From positions 248,001 to 312,000 of the forward strand of contig CALZJH010000002.1 in assembly GCA_945787845.1 (NCBI GenBank): a DNA stretch of 64,000 nt. The letters are read 5' to 3'. Position 1 is the first letter of the stretch, and every line of letters begins with the position of its first letter. The position numbers and the translations under genes were made by a program. Shown piece after piece: positions 56,000-64,000 of the stretch. Origin of the DNA: an uncultured Woeseiaceae bacterium. Its GTDB lineage: Bacteria; Pseudomonadota; Gammaproteobacteria; Steroidobacterales; Woeseiaceae. The notes under the pieces are model-generated. The model was not told the DNA's origin. It did no database searches and saw only the letters and a program-made list of their open reading frames with translations.

Positions 56000-56779
56000 A
56001 TGAACGGTATCGAGAAATTACTTGAGGTAATGCGATCGCTTCGCGACCCGGATACCGGCTGCCCGTGGGACGTGGCACAGGATTTCTCGACGATCGCGCC
56101 GTATACCATCGAGGAAGCCTATGAAGTCGCGGACGCGATTGAGCGCGAGGATTTCGACGAACTGCGGTCGGAGCTTGGAGATCTGCTGTTCCAGGTGGTT
56201 TTTTACGCCCAGATGGCCAGTGAGCGGGGCTATTTCGACTTTGAAGACGTCGCACAGGGTATCGCCGAGAAGCTTACGCGACGCCATCCTCATGTCTTCG
56301 GTTCGGCCGAAGAAAGGGCTGTCGGGCAGGTTGACGGCAGCTGGGAAGCGATCAAGGAGCGGGAGCGGACCGACAGCGGCGATGAGAGTGCGTTGGCGGG
56401 CGTGGCGAAAGGCTTGCCGGCCCTGAAAAGGGCGCAGAAGCTGGGCAAGCGCGCGTCCCGCGTAGGCTTCGACTGGCCCGACACTGCTGGGGTGAACGAG
56501 AAGATTCATGAGGAGCTCGACGAGCTCGATGCAGCGGTCGGAACGCGGGATGCCGGCCGCATCGAGGATGAAATGGGCGACGTCCTGTTCGCCGTGGTGA
56601 ACCTCGCGCGACACCTCGATATTGACCCCGAAAAAGCGCTGACAGGCTCCAACTACAAGTTTGAACAGCGTTTCCAGGCGATGGAGGCCGATTTGGGGGC
56701 AGCCGGGCTCGACATTCGGAAACTGAGCCTTGAGGAGCTCGACCAGCACTGGCGCAAGGCCAAGCAGCGCGTCGGCTGA
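56000..56779 (+). CDS. mazG: nucleoside triphosphate pyrophosphohydrolase
   Basis: Hydrolyses NTPs and dNTPs to monophosphates, clearing damaged nucleotides. The 259 residues have two MazG domains: the first with LRDPDTGCPWDVAQDF and TIEEAYEVADAIE (metal-binding acidic residues), the second with NEKIHEELDELDAAV and EDEMGDVLFAVVNLARHLDIDPE. The final KFEQRFQAME is standard. It is directly downstream of nudL, and there is no toxin-antitoxin gene (mazEF) nearby. Confidence 0.96.
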   Translation: MNGIEKLLEVMRSLRDPDTGCPWDVAQDFSTIAPYTIEEAYEVADAIEREDFDELRSELGDLLFQVVFYAQMASERGYFDFEDVAQGIAEKLTRRHPHVFGSAEERAVGQVDGSWEAIKERERTDSGDESALAGVAKGLPALKRAQKLGKRASRVGFDWPDTAGVNEKIHEELDELDAAVGTRDAGRIEDEMGDVLFAVVNLARHLDIDPEKALTGSNYKFEQRFQAMEADLGAAGLDIRKLSLEELDQHWRKAKQRVG

Positions 56780-56863
56780 CGTTCAGCCTCGGTTCATTGC
56801 CGTGGTTCTATTCTTGTCCCCAAGCTGGCAAAAGGCCGGTGTTCAGCAACGAAGGACAGGATC

Positions 56864-57415
56864 ATGAACGCAACAAAACGTATCGCTTCAATCGCCCTTA
56901 TCGCGATGCTGTTTGGCAGCACCGCGTGGGCAGACGATGACTACCGCAATGGTCGTGCGCAGTACGACTATGCCAAGGTGATTTCGGCTGAGCCGATCAT
57001 CAATTACGTTACGGTGAAAACGCCCGTGCGCGAGTGCTGGGAAGAAATGCAGTACTACACGGTCGATCGCAATGCCGGTCATCGGGGTGGCAGCACCCTG
57101 TTGGGCGCCATCATCGGTGGCGTCGTGGGTCACCAGATTGGCAGCGGCCGCGGCAATGACGCGGCAACTATTGCCGGCACCATGATCGGCGCCGCAATCG
57201 GCAACGAGTCGGCACGGCAACGTCATGGCACAGACGTTGAACAGCATGGGCGGCCGGTCGAGCGCTGCGAGACACGATACCGCTCGCACCAGGAAGAGCG
57301 TATCGACGGTTACCGGGTGCTGTACCGCTATCACGGCCAGAAATACGTCACCGAGATGCCGTACGATCCGGGCAACAGGATTCGTGTACGCGTCGACGTG
57401 CGCCCGGCCAGGTAA
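56864..57415 (+). CDS. glycine-zipper 2TM envelope protein (17 kDa antigen-like)
   Basis: A 183-residue precursor: signal peptide MNATKRIASIALIAMLFGSTAWA, a mature N-terminal segment with one cysteine (RECWEEMQYY), and a glycine-zipper hairpin STLLGAIIGGVVGHQIGSGRGNDAATIAGTMIGAAIG near 85-120, the Rickettsia 17 kDa surface-antigen motif. The C-terminal part is a basic beta-rich domain (GYRVLYRYHGQKYVTEMPYDPG). There is no lipobox. An exported PepSY-like gene follows after 25 bases, then the PhoPQ-like pair. Confidence 0.82.
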   Translation: MNATKRIASIALIAMLFGSTAWADDDYRNGRAQYDYAKVISAEPIINYVTVKTPVRECWEEMQYYTVDRNAGHRGGSTLLGAIIGGVVGHQIGSGRGNDAATIAGTMIGAAIGNESARQRHGTDVEQHGRPVERCETRYRSHQEERIDGYRVLYRYHGQKYVTEMPYDPGNRIRVRVDVRPAR

Positions 57416-57440
57416 CACGGGCAGATCCGAGGGAATCGAT

Positions 57441-57803
57441 GTGACACGCTTCATTGCAATCAGTCAGCGGCCGTACCACACTTGGTGCATGCGTATGGCA
57501 CTGACACTTATGCTGTTGGCCGCGGCGGCGGTATTGCCGTCGCCGGCCGGTGCTTTCGATCTCGAAGAGACGTTGAAAGCCGGGCATGTGCAGTACGCAG
57601 GCCAGCCGCTGATGATGATTGCCCAGAATGACGGCATGTCGCTGTCGCAGGCGACCTCGGAAGTACGGCGCCGTCTCGGGCCTGGTGATCGGATCATCAG
57701 CGCCGAGACTCGCGTTCAGGGCGGACGCGAAGTGCACATCATCAAAGTTCTCACCAAGGACCAGAAGGTCAAGACTCACCGGTTCAACGGCCGCCGCCGC
57801 TAG
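57441..57803 (+). CDS. exported PepSY-like domain protein
   Basis: A 120-residue precursor with a long signal peptide (hydrophobic core MALTLMLLAAAAVLPSPAGA, cleavage near residue 36) and one small domain: SLSQATSEVRRRLGPGDRIISAETRVQGGREVHIIKVLT, a PepSY-type pattern of helix followed by strands. GTG 57441 has GAGGGAA five bases upstream; ATG 57489 would give a shorter signal peptide without a ribosome site. It sits 32 bases before a PhoP-like regulator, so it may sense or modulate the kinase; that is inference. Confidence 0.68.
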   Translation: MTRFIAISQRPYHTWCMRMALTLMLLAAAAVLPSPAGAFDLEETLKAGHVQYAGQPLMMIAQNDGMSLSQATSEVRRRLGPGDRIISAETRVQGGREVHIIKVLTKDQKVKTHRFNGRRR

Positions 57804-57835
57804 ACTAGCCGAGATCGTAGGAAGGAGCAGGGAAC

Positions 57836-58522
57836 ATGCGATTGCTGGTAATCGAAGATGACGCGACCTTACGCGAATCATTGTCACGGAAACTGACCGA
57901 GGGCGGTTTCGCCGTCGAGCAGGCTGCTGACGGTAAAGAAGGCTTGTATTTTGCGAGCGAGTACCCGATCGATCTCGCGATTATTGATCTCGGCCTGCCC
58001 GAGGTTTCCGGCCTCGATATCATCAAACAGGTGCGGGCGGACGGGCATTCCTACCCGATCCTGATCCTGACCGCACGCGACCGCTGGGAAGACAAGGTTG
58101 ATGGATTGAGTGCGGGCGCCGATGACTACGTCGTCAAGCCATTTCACTTTGAAGAAGTCAGCGCACGCGTGAATGCGTTGCTGAGACGCAGCGGCGGCTG
58201 GGCATCGTCGGTTCTCACCGCAGGTCCCGTCACGCTCGACATGTCCAGGCAGGAGGTCTCGGTGAACGAGACGGCGATAGACCTGACCAGCTTCGAGTAC
58301 AAGATCATCGAGTACCTGATGATGCGTGCCGGAAAAGTGATCTCGAAGGCCGAGCTCACGGATCGCCTGTACGATCAGGACTTCGAGCGCGACAGCAATG
58401 TCATCGAGGTTTTCATCGGTCGCCTCCGCAAGAAGCTCGACCCGGATAACACCATCAAGCCCATTGAGACGCTACGAGGGCGCGGCTATCGCTTCGCGCT
58501 GGAGCGAAATCAGGTCGACTGA
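57836..58522 (+). CDS. response regulator, OmpR/PhoB family (PhoP-like)
   Basis: A 228-residue transcription regulator. The receiver domain has the acidic pocket D8-D9, the phosphoacceptor D51 in IIDLGLPEVSG, and Lys in VVKPFHF; a winged-helix DNA-binding domain follows from about 128 (EYKIIEYLMMRAGKVISKAEL, SNVIEVFIGRLRKKLD, TLRGRGYRF). The sequence is closest in look to PhoP, which controls envelope and Mg2+ responses. The partner kinase begins seven bases downstream. Confidence 0.9.
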   Translation: MRLLVIEDDATLRESLSRKLTEGGFAVEQAADGKEGLYFASEYPIDLAIIDLGLPEVSGLDIIKQVRADGHSYPILILTARDRWEDKVDGLSAGADDYVVKPFHFEEVSARVNALLRRSGGWASSVLTAGPVTLDMSRQEVSVNETAIDLTSFEYKIIEYLMMRAGKVISKAELTDRLYDQDFERDSNVIEVFIGRLRKKLDPDNTIKPIETLRGRGYRFALERNQVD

Positions 58523-58529
58523 GCCCTGA

Positions 58530-59900
58530 ATGAATTCTCTTAGCAGCCGACTCCTGGTATCTGTCAGCGTCCTGCTCCTGTTCTTTTTTGGCGCCACCAT
58601 TGTCGTCCTCGATCGGGCGTTCACGGAAGCCGGTGAACAGGCGAGGCAGGATATCCTGGATGGGCATATCATCGCCCTGTTGGCCGCGGCGGAGCCTGAT
58701 GACTATGGCAAGCTGGTCATGCCCGAGCGGCTGCGCGAACCACGTTTCCAACGCATAGACTCGGGTCTCTACGCCGAGTTGCGGCATTTCGACGGACCGC
58801 TGGTCTGGCGTTCGCGCTCTGCGCTCGGCCTCGACATTCCGGAAGGTACGAGGCCCATGCTCGGCAGCCAGATTTTTGCGCGGGAATTCCTCGCCGACGG
58901 TACGCCACTCCTGACGCTGAGTCTCGCCGTCGACTGGGAGACCGAGGACGGCGCATCCCAGCCCTACGTGTTCAAGGTGGCCGAAAGCCTCGACGGCTTC
59001 AACGCGCAGGTCGCCGAGTTTCGCGGCCAGTTGTTCAGCTGGTTTGCGGCCGTGGCCCTGACCATGGTGCTGGCTTTCTCACTGTTGTTGAGGGGGCTTC
59101 TCAGGCCGCTGCGACAAATCGAGAAAGAGATTACCGAAATCGAAGAGGGCGATCGCGTGTCGCTCTCGGGTGAGTTCCCGACCGAGCTCACGGGCGTCGC
59201 GCGCAACCTGAATCTCCTGATTGACAGTGAGCGCGCGCGGTCAGACCGCTACCGGTACACGCTCGACAACCTGGCACACAGTCTGAAAACGCCCCTCGCA
59301 GCCATGCGGGCGCTCTTGAACGATCGGCACGGCGACGACTTCGACGCCCGCTACAACGAGCAGATCGATCGCATGGACGAAATCGTTCGCTACCAGCTCC
59401 GCAAACCTGCGGCGGCCGCTTCGGAAAAGCTGGTCCTGGTGCCGGTGTCGGTTGCGACGGAAGTGACGCGGCTCATCGCGGGCATGCGCAAGGTGTATCA
59501 CGACAAGAACCCGGATTTCGACGTACGTGTCGAGGAAGGCATGCAGTTTCGCGGCGATACCGGCGACTTTCTCGAACTCGCGGGCAACCTGCTCGACAAC
59601 GCGTGCAAGTGGTGTGAGCGCAAGGTCCGGATTGTCGTGGTCCCGTCGACAGGCGCATCGGCGGTCGCCAGCGGCATGGTCCTCTCGGTGGCAGATGATG
59701 GTCCGGGAATTCCACAGGATGCGGCAGATGCGCTGTTGCAGCGTGGCATGCGGCTCGATGAATCGACGCCGGGCCATGGCATCGGGCTGGCCGTGGTCAA
59801 AGACATTGCCCGCTCGTATGGCGGGCAACTGTCGATTCATACCTCGGATCTGGGCGGTGCCGAGATCACCGTCTCTATTCCGCCCGTTTCGTCGGGCTGA
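58530..59900 (+). CDS. sensor histidine kinase (PhoQ-like)
   Basis: A 456-residue inner-membrane kinase: helix 1 (about 7-28), periplasmic sensor (29-165), helix 2 (about 168-190), HAMP (RPLRQIEKEITEIEEGD), phosphoacceptor H250 in DNLAHSLKTPLAAMRAL, and the ATP domain with LAGNLLDNACKW, DDGPGIP and GHGIGLAVVKDIA. The SLKTPLA context is the PhoQ type rather than the common EnvZ type. The sensor has several acidic residues (EPDDYG, WETEDG) but no clear run like the Mg2+-binding patch of PhoQ. Confidence 0.9.
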   Translation: MNSLSSRLLVSVSVLLLFFFGATIVVLDRAFTEAGEQARQDILDGHIIALLAAAEPDDYGKLVMPERLREPRFQRIDSGLYAELRHFDGPLVWRSRSALGLDIPEGTRPMLGSQIFAREFLADGTPLLTLSLAVDWETEDGASQPYVFKVAESLDGFNAQVAEFRGQLFSWFAAVALTMVLAFSLLLRGLLRPLRQIEKEITEIEEGDRVSLSGEFPTELTGVARNLNLLIDSERARSDRYRYTLDNLAHSLKTPLAAMRALLNDRHGDDFDARYNEQIDRMDEIVRYQLRKPAAAASEKLVLVPVSVATEVTRLIAGMRKVYHDKNPDFDVRVEEGMQFRGDTGDFLELAGNLLDNACKWCERKVRIVVVPSTGASAVASGMVLSVADDGPGIPQDAADALLQRGMRLDESTPGHGIGLAVVKDIARSYGGQLSIHTSDLGGAEITVSIPPVSSG

Positions 59901-59915
59901 TTGCCGACAGCGAGG

Positions 59916-60683
59916 TCAGTCGCGCTTACTCGCGGACTTGGCCAGCTGCAGCAACGGCTCCATGAGGTCCAGTGGCAGCGGGAATATGATGGTGTTCGTT
60001 TTCTCGCTCGAGATTTCCTTGAGGGTCTGCAGGTAGCGCAGCTGCAGTGCCAGTTTTTCCTTGGCGAGCATGTGCGCCGCTTCGGCCAGCGTCGCGGCGG
60101 CCTGCTTCTCGCCTTCAGCGTTGATGACCTTGGCGCGCCGGGCCCGTTCCGCTTCGGCCTGCTGGGCGATCGCCCGGATCATGCTTTCGTCGAGATCGAC
60201 GTGCTTGATTTCGACGTTGGCGACCTTGATACCCCAGTTGTCCGTGCGTTGGTCCAGGAGGGTCTGGATATCGTCGTTGAGCTTGTCGCGCTCGGCGAGC
60301 ATGTCGTCGAGTTCGTGCTGACCCAGCACGGAGCGCAGCGTCGTCTGCGACAGCTGGCTCGTCGCTTCGAAGAAATTCTCGACGCGAATAATGGCTTTCT
60401 CCGGATCCACGACCCGGAAGTAGATGACCGCATTAACCTTGACCGACACGTTGTCCCGGGAAATGACATCCTGCGTGGGGACGTCGAGAACCAGGACGCG
60501 CAGATCGACACGCGTCATCTTTTGCAGGCCGGGGATCAGGATGATGAGTCCGGGCCCCTTGACCGTCTGGAAGCGCCCGAGGAAGAAGACGACACCGCGT
60601 TCGTACTCCTTCAGGATCTTGATCATCTGGGACAGGACGAGGATAGCCGCTACCCCGATAATTGCGTAGGAAATGAGAGGCAT
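59916..60683 (-). CDS. slipin/SPFH membrane protein
   Basis: A 255-residue stomatin-type protein: membrane hairpin at residues 3-20, SPFH domain ([52 protein letters not shown]) and a shortened coiled coil ([31 protein letters not shown]). The C-terminal [14 protein letters not shown] is typical of slipins. It lies 25 bases downstream of a long NfeD protease gene; in Pyrococcus the equivalent pair (PH1510/PH1511) is a membrane-protease system cleaving the slipin's C-terminus. Confidence 0.93.
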   Translation of the reverse strand: MPLISYAIIGVAAILVLSQMIKILKEYERGVVFFLGRFQTVKGPGLIILIPGLQKMTRVDLRVLVLDVPTQDVISRDNVSVKVNAVIYFRVVDPEKAIIRVENFFEATSQLSQTTLRSVLGQHELDDMLAERDKLNDDIQTLLDQRTDNWGIKVANVEIKHVDLDESMIRAIAQQAEAERARRAKVINAEGEKQAAATLAEAAHMLAKEKLALQLRYLQTLKEISSEKTNTIIFPLPLDLMEPLLQLAKSASKRD

Positions 60684-60708
60684 TGCAGGCTCCTAAATCA
60701 GTGTCAGG

Positions 60709-62073
60709 CTATTTGCGTGTTGGTGTGTCGGGCGACTCTGCCCGTTGCACGTCGAGAGTGAGCCCATCGAGCCTGGTTACGATGAGCTTCTCGTCCTTGG
60801 TAACCGGTTCCGCGCTTCTCGCGTGCCAGGCTTCGCCTTCGAGCCAGACCTTGCCGGTCGTTGCGAAGTCTTCCACGGCAATCGCGGTCGCGCCCACAAT
60901 GGACTCCCGTCCGGAGACGGCGCCGCGCCGTCGCAACCGGAGCAGGTAGCCGACGAGCCAGATCAGCACGACACCGAAAACGACACCGAGCCCGGTGACG
61001 AATACGTAGGAGATGCCGAAGCCCGGCACGCCACTGTCGAACATGATGATGGCTCCAAATATGAAGGCCGTAATGCCCCCGAGGCCGAGGGCCCCGAAAC
61101 TGGGCGCATAGGCCTCGGCCACGATCAGGCCTACGCCAATAATGATGAGGGCGAGGCCGGCATAGTTAACAGGAATTACCTGCAATGCGTAGGCCGCGAG
61201 CAACAGGCAAATGGCGCCAACGACGCCGGGCACGATTGCGCCTGGATTCCACCCTTCATACATGAGTCCATACAGCCCGATCAGGCCCAGCAACAGGACG
61301 ATTTCGGGGTTGGATATGACGGTCAACAGGCGGATGCGCCAGTTGGGTTCGAAGACGTCAATACGGGTCACCGCGGTTGAGAGCGTGCGGGATTCCCCGG
61401 CAATTTCGACGCTGTATTCGTCGAGAGCTTCGAGCAGCGCGGCACGGTCGGACGCGACGAACTCGATGACATTTTGCTCGAGCGCCTCGGCTGCCGTCAG
61501 GGTCGCCGCCTCGGTCACGGCAGACTCCGCCCAGTCGGCATTTCGGCCGTGGCGTTCAGCGAGGCTGCGAATGTAGGAAATCGCATCGTTCATGACCTTG
61601 CGGTCCGACGCCGGGGCCGCAGGTTCATCCTCGCCTTCGGCAGGTGGGCCCGAGTCGATCAGTGGCAAGGGCGTCGCCGCGCCGAGATGCGTGGTCGGTG
61701 TCATCGCCGCAATGTGACTGGCGAGCAGAATGTAGGTACCGGCACTGTCGGCCCGTGCGCCGGCCGGTGTCACGTAAACAGCGACCGGGACGGTGGATGC
61801 CAGTATGCGCTGCACGATCTCGCGCATCGGCTTCATGAGCCCACCGGGTGTGTCCATATTAATGATGACCAGCTCGGCACCGATTTCCTCAGCGTGGTCA
61901 ATGCCGCTGATGAGATAGTCCGAGGTCGCGACGCCGATGGCGCCGTCGATTTCGATCTCGACAATGATTGACTCGGCCGCAGCTGGCGACGCACTCCAGG
62001 AAAGCACCAGGAGTGCTGATAGCCATGCCGGCAAACGAAAGATCCGGCGACATGGGTGGCCACGAACTTCCAT
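60709..62073 (-). CDS. long NfeD protein with ClpP-like serine protease domain
   Basis: A 454-residue precursor with a signal peptide (ending SPAAA), a ClpP-class protease domain with S110 in ARADSAGTYI and general-base lysine K159 in ASDRKVMND, then three to four membrane helices (about 250-390) and a C-terminal OB-fold (ESIVGATAIAVEDFATTGKVWLEGE). MDTPGG provides the oxyanion loop. The paired slipin follows on the same strand. It contrasts with the short, protease-free NfeD at 17.1 kb. Confidence 0.93.
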   Translation of the reverse strand: MEVRGHPCRRIFRLPAWLSALLVLSWSASPAAAESIIVEIEIDGAIGVATSDYLISGIDHAEEIGAELVIINMDTPGGLMKPMREIVQRILASTVPVAVYVTPAGARADSAGTYILLASHIAAMTPTTHLGAATPLPLIDSGPPAEGEDEPAAPASDRKVMNDAISYIRSLAERHGRNADWAESAVTEAATLTAAEALEQNVIEFVASDRAALLEALDEYSVEIAGESRTLSTAVTRIDVFEPNWRIRLLTVISNPEIVLLLGLIGLYGLMYEGWNPGAIVPGVVGAICLLLAAYALQVIPVNYAGLALIIIGVGLIVAEAYAPSFGALGLGGITAFIFGAIIMFDSGVPGFGISYVFVTGLGVVFGVVLIWLVGYLLRLRRRGAVSGRESIVGATAIAVEDFATTGKVWLEGEAWHARSAEPVTKDEKLIVTRLDGLTLDVQRAESPDTPTRK

Positions 62074-62232
62074 AGCCCTATTTTACCAGCCTCTGGCGCA
62101 ATAGACATTGCGTCAATACCGGATTGCGCCGCGGATCTTCGAAGGGTGCTTTCATTGGCGTGGCTCTTTCCCTTTATAGTGGTTTCCCGTAGGTTGTGGT
62201 CGCTACAGAGGCAGCCGGCAAGCAGATGTCAC

Positions 62233-62724
62233 ATGCATATTCGATTCATTACTACAGGCGGGACGATCGACAAGATCTATTTCGACGCGCTGAGCCAGTT
62301 CGAGGTGGGCGAGTCGCAGATGGAACACATCCTGCGTGAAGGGCTGGTCCAGATCGACTATGACATCGTACCGCTGATGAAAAAGGACAGCCTCGAGTTC
62401 CAGGAGGCGGATCGGAAGGTGCTGCGCGACTACATTGCGGCGGACGACGCCACGCATTACGTCGTCACGCATGGCACCGACACGATGCCCGAGACCGCCG
62501 AAACGCTAAGTGACCTTGAAGGGAAGACGATCGTCCTGACCGGCGCACTAACGCCGGCGCGCTTTCGCACGACCGATGCCATGTTCAATGTCGGTATGGC
62601 CGTTGCGGCCGTCCAGACCGCAAAGCCGGGCGTGTATATCGCGATGAGCGGCCAGGTGTTTGAAGCGGGCGCGGTTCGCAAAAACCGCGCCGAAAATCGC
62701 TTCGAGGCTATAGATCGAAATTGA
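62233..62724 (+). CDS. single-domain L-asparaginase-like protein
   Basis: A 163-residue protein equal to the N-terminal half of type I L-asparaginases. It keeps the two active-site segments, [12 protein letters not shown] (Thr at 8 or 11) and [13 protein letters not shown] (residues 78-90), and [11 protein letters not shown]. The usual C-terminal domain, about 150 residues that complete the dimer interface, is absent, with a real stop codon at 62722-62724. No frameshift is visible downstream, where the DNA codes an aldehyde dehydrogenase on the other strand with 17 bases of overlap. Whether it hydrolyses asparagine is unknown. Confidence 0.78.
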   Translation: MHIRFITTGGTIDKIYFDALSQFEVGESQMEHILREGLVQIDYDIVPLMKKDSLEFQEADRKVLRDYIAADDATHYVVTHGTDTMPETAETLSDLEGKTIVLTGALTPARFRTTDAMFNVGMAVAAVQTAKPGVYIAMSGQVFEAGAVRKNRAENRFEAIDRN

Positions 62725-64000
62725 TGCCCTGGGCCAGCGGCAGGTCCTTGCCCCAGTTGATCGTGTTCGTCTGCCGGCGCATATAGGCCTTCCACGAATC
62801 CGAGCCGGCCTCGCGGCCACCGCCGGTTTCCTTTTCGCCGCCGAACGCACCGCCGATCTCCGCACCCGACGTGCCGATATTCACGTTGGCGATGCCACAG
62901 TCTGATCCGCCGTGAGACAGGAAGTACTCTGCGTTCTGCAGGTTGTCCGTGAAGATCGCCGATGACAGGCCCTGGACAACGCCGTTTTGCATGGCGATGG
63001 CGTCGTCGAGCGTATCGAACGGGATCAGGTATAGGATCGGGCCAAAAGTCTCGTGCTGGACGATGTCCCAGTCGTTCCGAACCACGGCGATAGCGGGGGT
63101 GATGAAGTTGCCCGGCCCGTCGATGCGCTCGCCACCGCACAAAATTTCCCCACCGGCTTTGCGGACAGCTTCGCACGCTGCTTCGACAGTCCTTACCGCT
63201 GCCGCATTGATAAGCGGGCCCATCAGCGTGTCGGGGTCAAGTGGGTCGCCGATACGTACCTGGCCATAGGCTTTGACCAACGCATCCTTCACCTCGTCGA
63301 AGCGCGAGCGGTGCACGATGACACGGCGTGTCGACGTACAACGCTGTCCGGCTGTGCCGACCGCACCGAAGACGATAGACGGAATTGCAAGGTCGAGATT
63401 GGCATACTCATCCACGATGATGGCATTGTTGCCGCCCAGTTCGAGGAGGCATTTGCCCAGGCGATTAGCGAGTCGTTCACCGACGCCACGGCCGACCCAG
63501 GTCGAGCCCGTGAACGAAATCAGGTTGACGCGTTTGTCGTCGACAAAGCGCTCCGCGAGTTCATGCGAGCTCGGACTGCCGTTAATCAGGAAGAACACGG
63601 GCGGCAGGTCCATGCCCGCGAGTGCCTCGTTGATGATCTTCTGTACGGCTACCGCGCACAGTGCTGTGCTGTGCGACGGCTTCCAGATGTTGACGTTTCC
63701 GCATATCGCCGCGATGCAGGCATTCCACGCGTAAACAGCAACCGGAAAATTGAAAGCCGAGATCGTGCCGACGATGCCGAGCGGATGCCATTGCTCATAC
63801 ATGCGATGCTGCGGACGCTCAGAGTGCATCGTGCGGCCGTACATCATGCGTGACTGTCCAACGGCAAAATCGGCGATGTCGATCATCTCCTGGACCTCGC
63901 CGTCGCCCTCAGCCTTGATCTTGCCGTTCTCCAATGCCACCAGGCTGCCAAGCGCGTCTTTGTGCTTGCGCAGCGCATTGGCTATGTGGCGCACAGCCTC
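62708..64000 (-). CDS. aldehyde dehydrogenase, ALDH7/piperideine-6-carboxylate type (5' end outside window)
   Basis: The C-terminal 430 residues or so of an NAD-dependent aldehyde dehydrogenase; the start lies beyond the right edge. Features: [19 protein letters not shown] and WKPSHSTAL (NAD site), [14 protein letters not shown], catalytic Glu in [12 protein letters not shown], catalytic Cys in [12 protein letters not shown] and [20 protein letters not shown] and GQRCTSTRR fit the antiquitin/AmaB group that oxidises L-2-aminoadipate semialdehyde in lysine breakdown. The substrate is inferred from family likeness only. Confidence 0.9.
   Translation of the reverse strand, partial: EAVRHIANALRKHKDALGSLVALENGKIKAEGDGEVQEMIDIADFAVGQSRMMYGRTMHSERPQHRMYEQWHPLGIVGTISAFNFPVAVYAWNACIAAICGNVNIWKPSHSTALCAVAVQKIINEALAGMDLPPVFFLINGSPSSHELAERFVDDKRVNLISFTGSTWVGRGVGERLANRLGKCLLELGGNNAIIVDEYANLDLAIPSIVFGAVGTAGQRCTSTRRVIVHRSRFDEVKDALVKAYGQVRIGDPLDPDTLMGPLINAAAVRTVEAACEAVRKAGGEILCGGERIDGPGNFITPAIAVVRNDWDIVQHETFGPILYLIPFDTLDDAIAMQNGVVQGLSSAIFTDNLQNAEYFLSHGGSDCGIANVNIGTSGAEIGGAFGGEKETGGGREAGSDSWKAYMRRQTNTINWGKDLPLAQGINFDL

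Overview
The window is a gene-dense (about 60% G+C by eye), almost entirely chromosomal-core segment of a Gammaproteobacterium. The support for that is gene order and family type: yebC-ruvCAB-ybgC-tolQRAB-pal-cpoB in one run, a fused aspartokinase/homoserine dehydrogenase followed by thrB and thrC, a RelA-type (p)ppGpp synthetase, mnmA next to a NudJ-like Nudix gene, a RoxA/YcfD hydroxylase, and a PhoPQ-like pair. An AlkB alkane monooxygenase, a formate-tetrahydrofolate ligase and many outer-membrane barrels would fit a marine, aerobic, hydrocarbon-capable lineage (Woeseiales/Xanthomonadales-like), but that placement is an inference. No insertion sequence, prophage, CRISPR array or integration site was seen.

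Layout. 1-5.3 kb: tail of a PQQ-type sugar dehydrogenase, fhs, arfB (reverse), an MFS transporter and a PLP decarboxylase. 5.3-9.7 kb is the most accessory-looking part: an outer-membrane protein, a 66-residue peptide with a microcin-type double-glycine leader, a convergent CPBP intramembrane protease, alkB, a cytochrome c lipoprotein and a DUF5658 membrane protein. 9.8-15.3 kb: sucA-sucB-lpdA (2-oxoglutarate dehydrogenase). 15.4-20.7 kb: a sodium:amino-acid symporter, a short NfeD plus SPFH pair, and relA. 20.8-28.9 kb: yebC, RuvABC recombination genes and the complete Tol-Pal envelope system, ending in tRNA-Lys(UUU). 28.9-35.8 kb: a beta-barrel protein, the thrABC operon, a NERD protein and tatD. 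35.8-39.2 kb: an ABC-2 exporter, a periplasmic beta-solenoid protein with repeated VNG motifs and a YgjP-like metallopeptidase. 39.2-42.4 kb: a probable zinc-uptake cluster (small His/Cys protein, outer-membrane porin, binding protein, permease) without its ATPase. 42.4-44.5 kb: btuB under a clear cobalamin riboswitch. 44.6-53.9 kb: reverse-strand genes including DUF2333, a sirtuin, aconitase, mnmA, nudJ, roxA and purB. 54-59.9 kb: fumC, nudL, mazG, two small exported proteins and a PhoPQ-like two-component pair. 59.9-64 kb: a slipin plus long NfeD protease pair, a one-domain asparaginase-like protein, and a truncated ALDH7-type dehydrogenase.

Functional themes are the TCA cycle (sucAB, lpdA, acnA, fumC), envelope integrity (Tol-Pal, PhoPQ-like, two NfeD/SPFH sets, several barrels), nucleotide and nucleoside-triphosphate housecleaning (nudJ, nudL, mazG), and translation quality control (arfB, mnmA, roxA). 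The candidate for something undescribed is the double-glycine peptide with its tail-to-tail CPBP protease at 6.1-7.2 kb. Start sites were picked from visible Shine-Dalgarno sequences; several genes use GTG or TTG. All family assignments rest on motif recognition by eye, with no database search.
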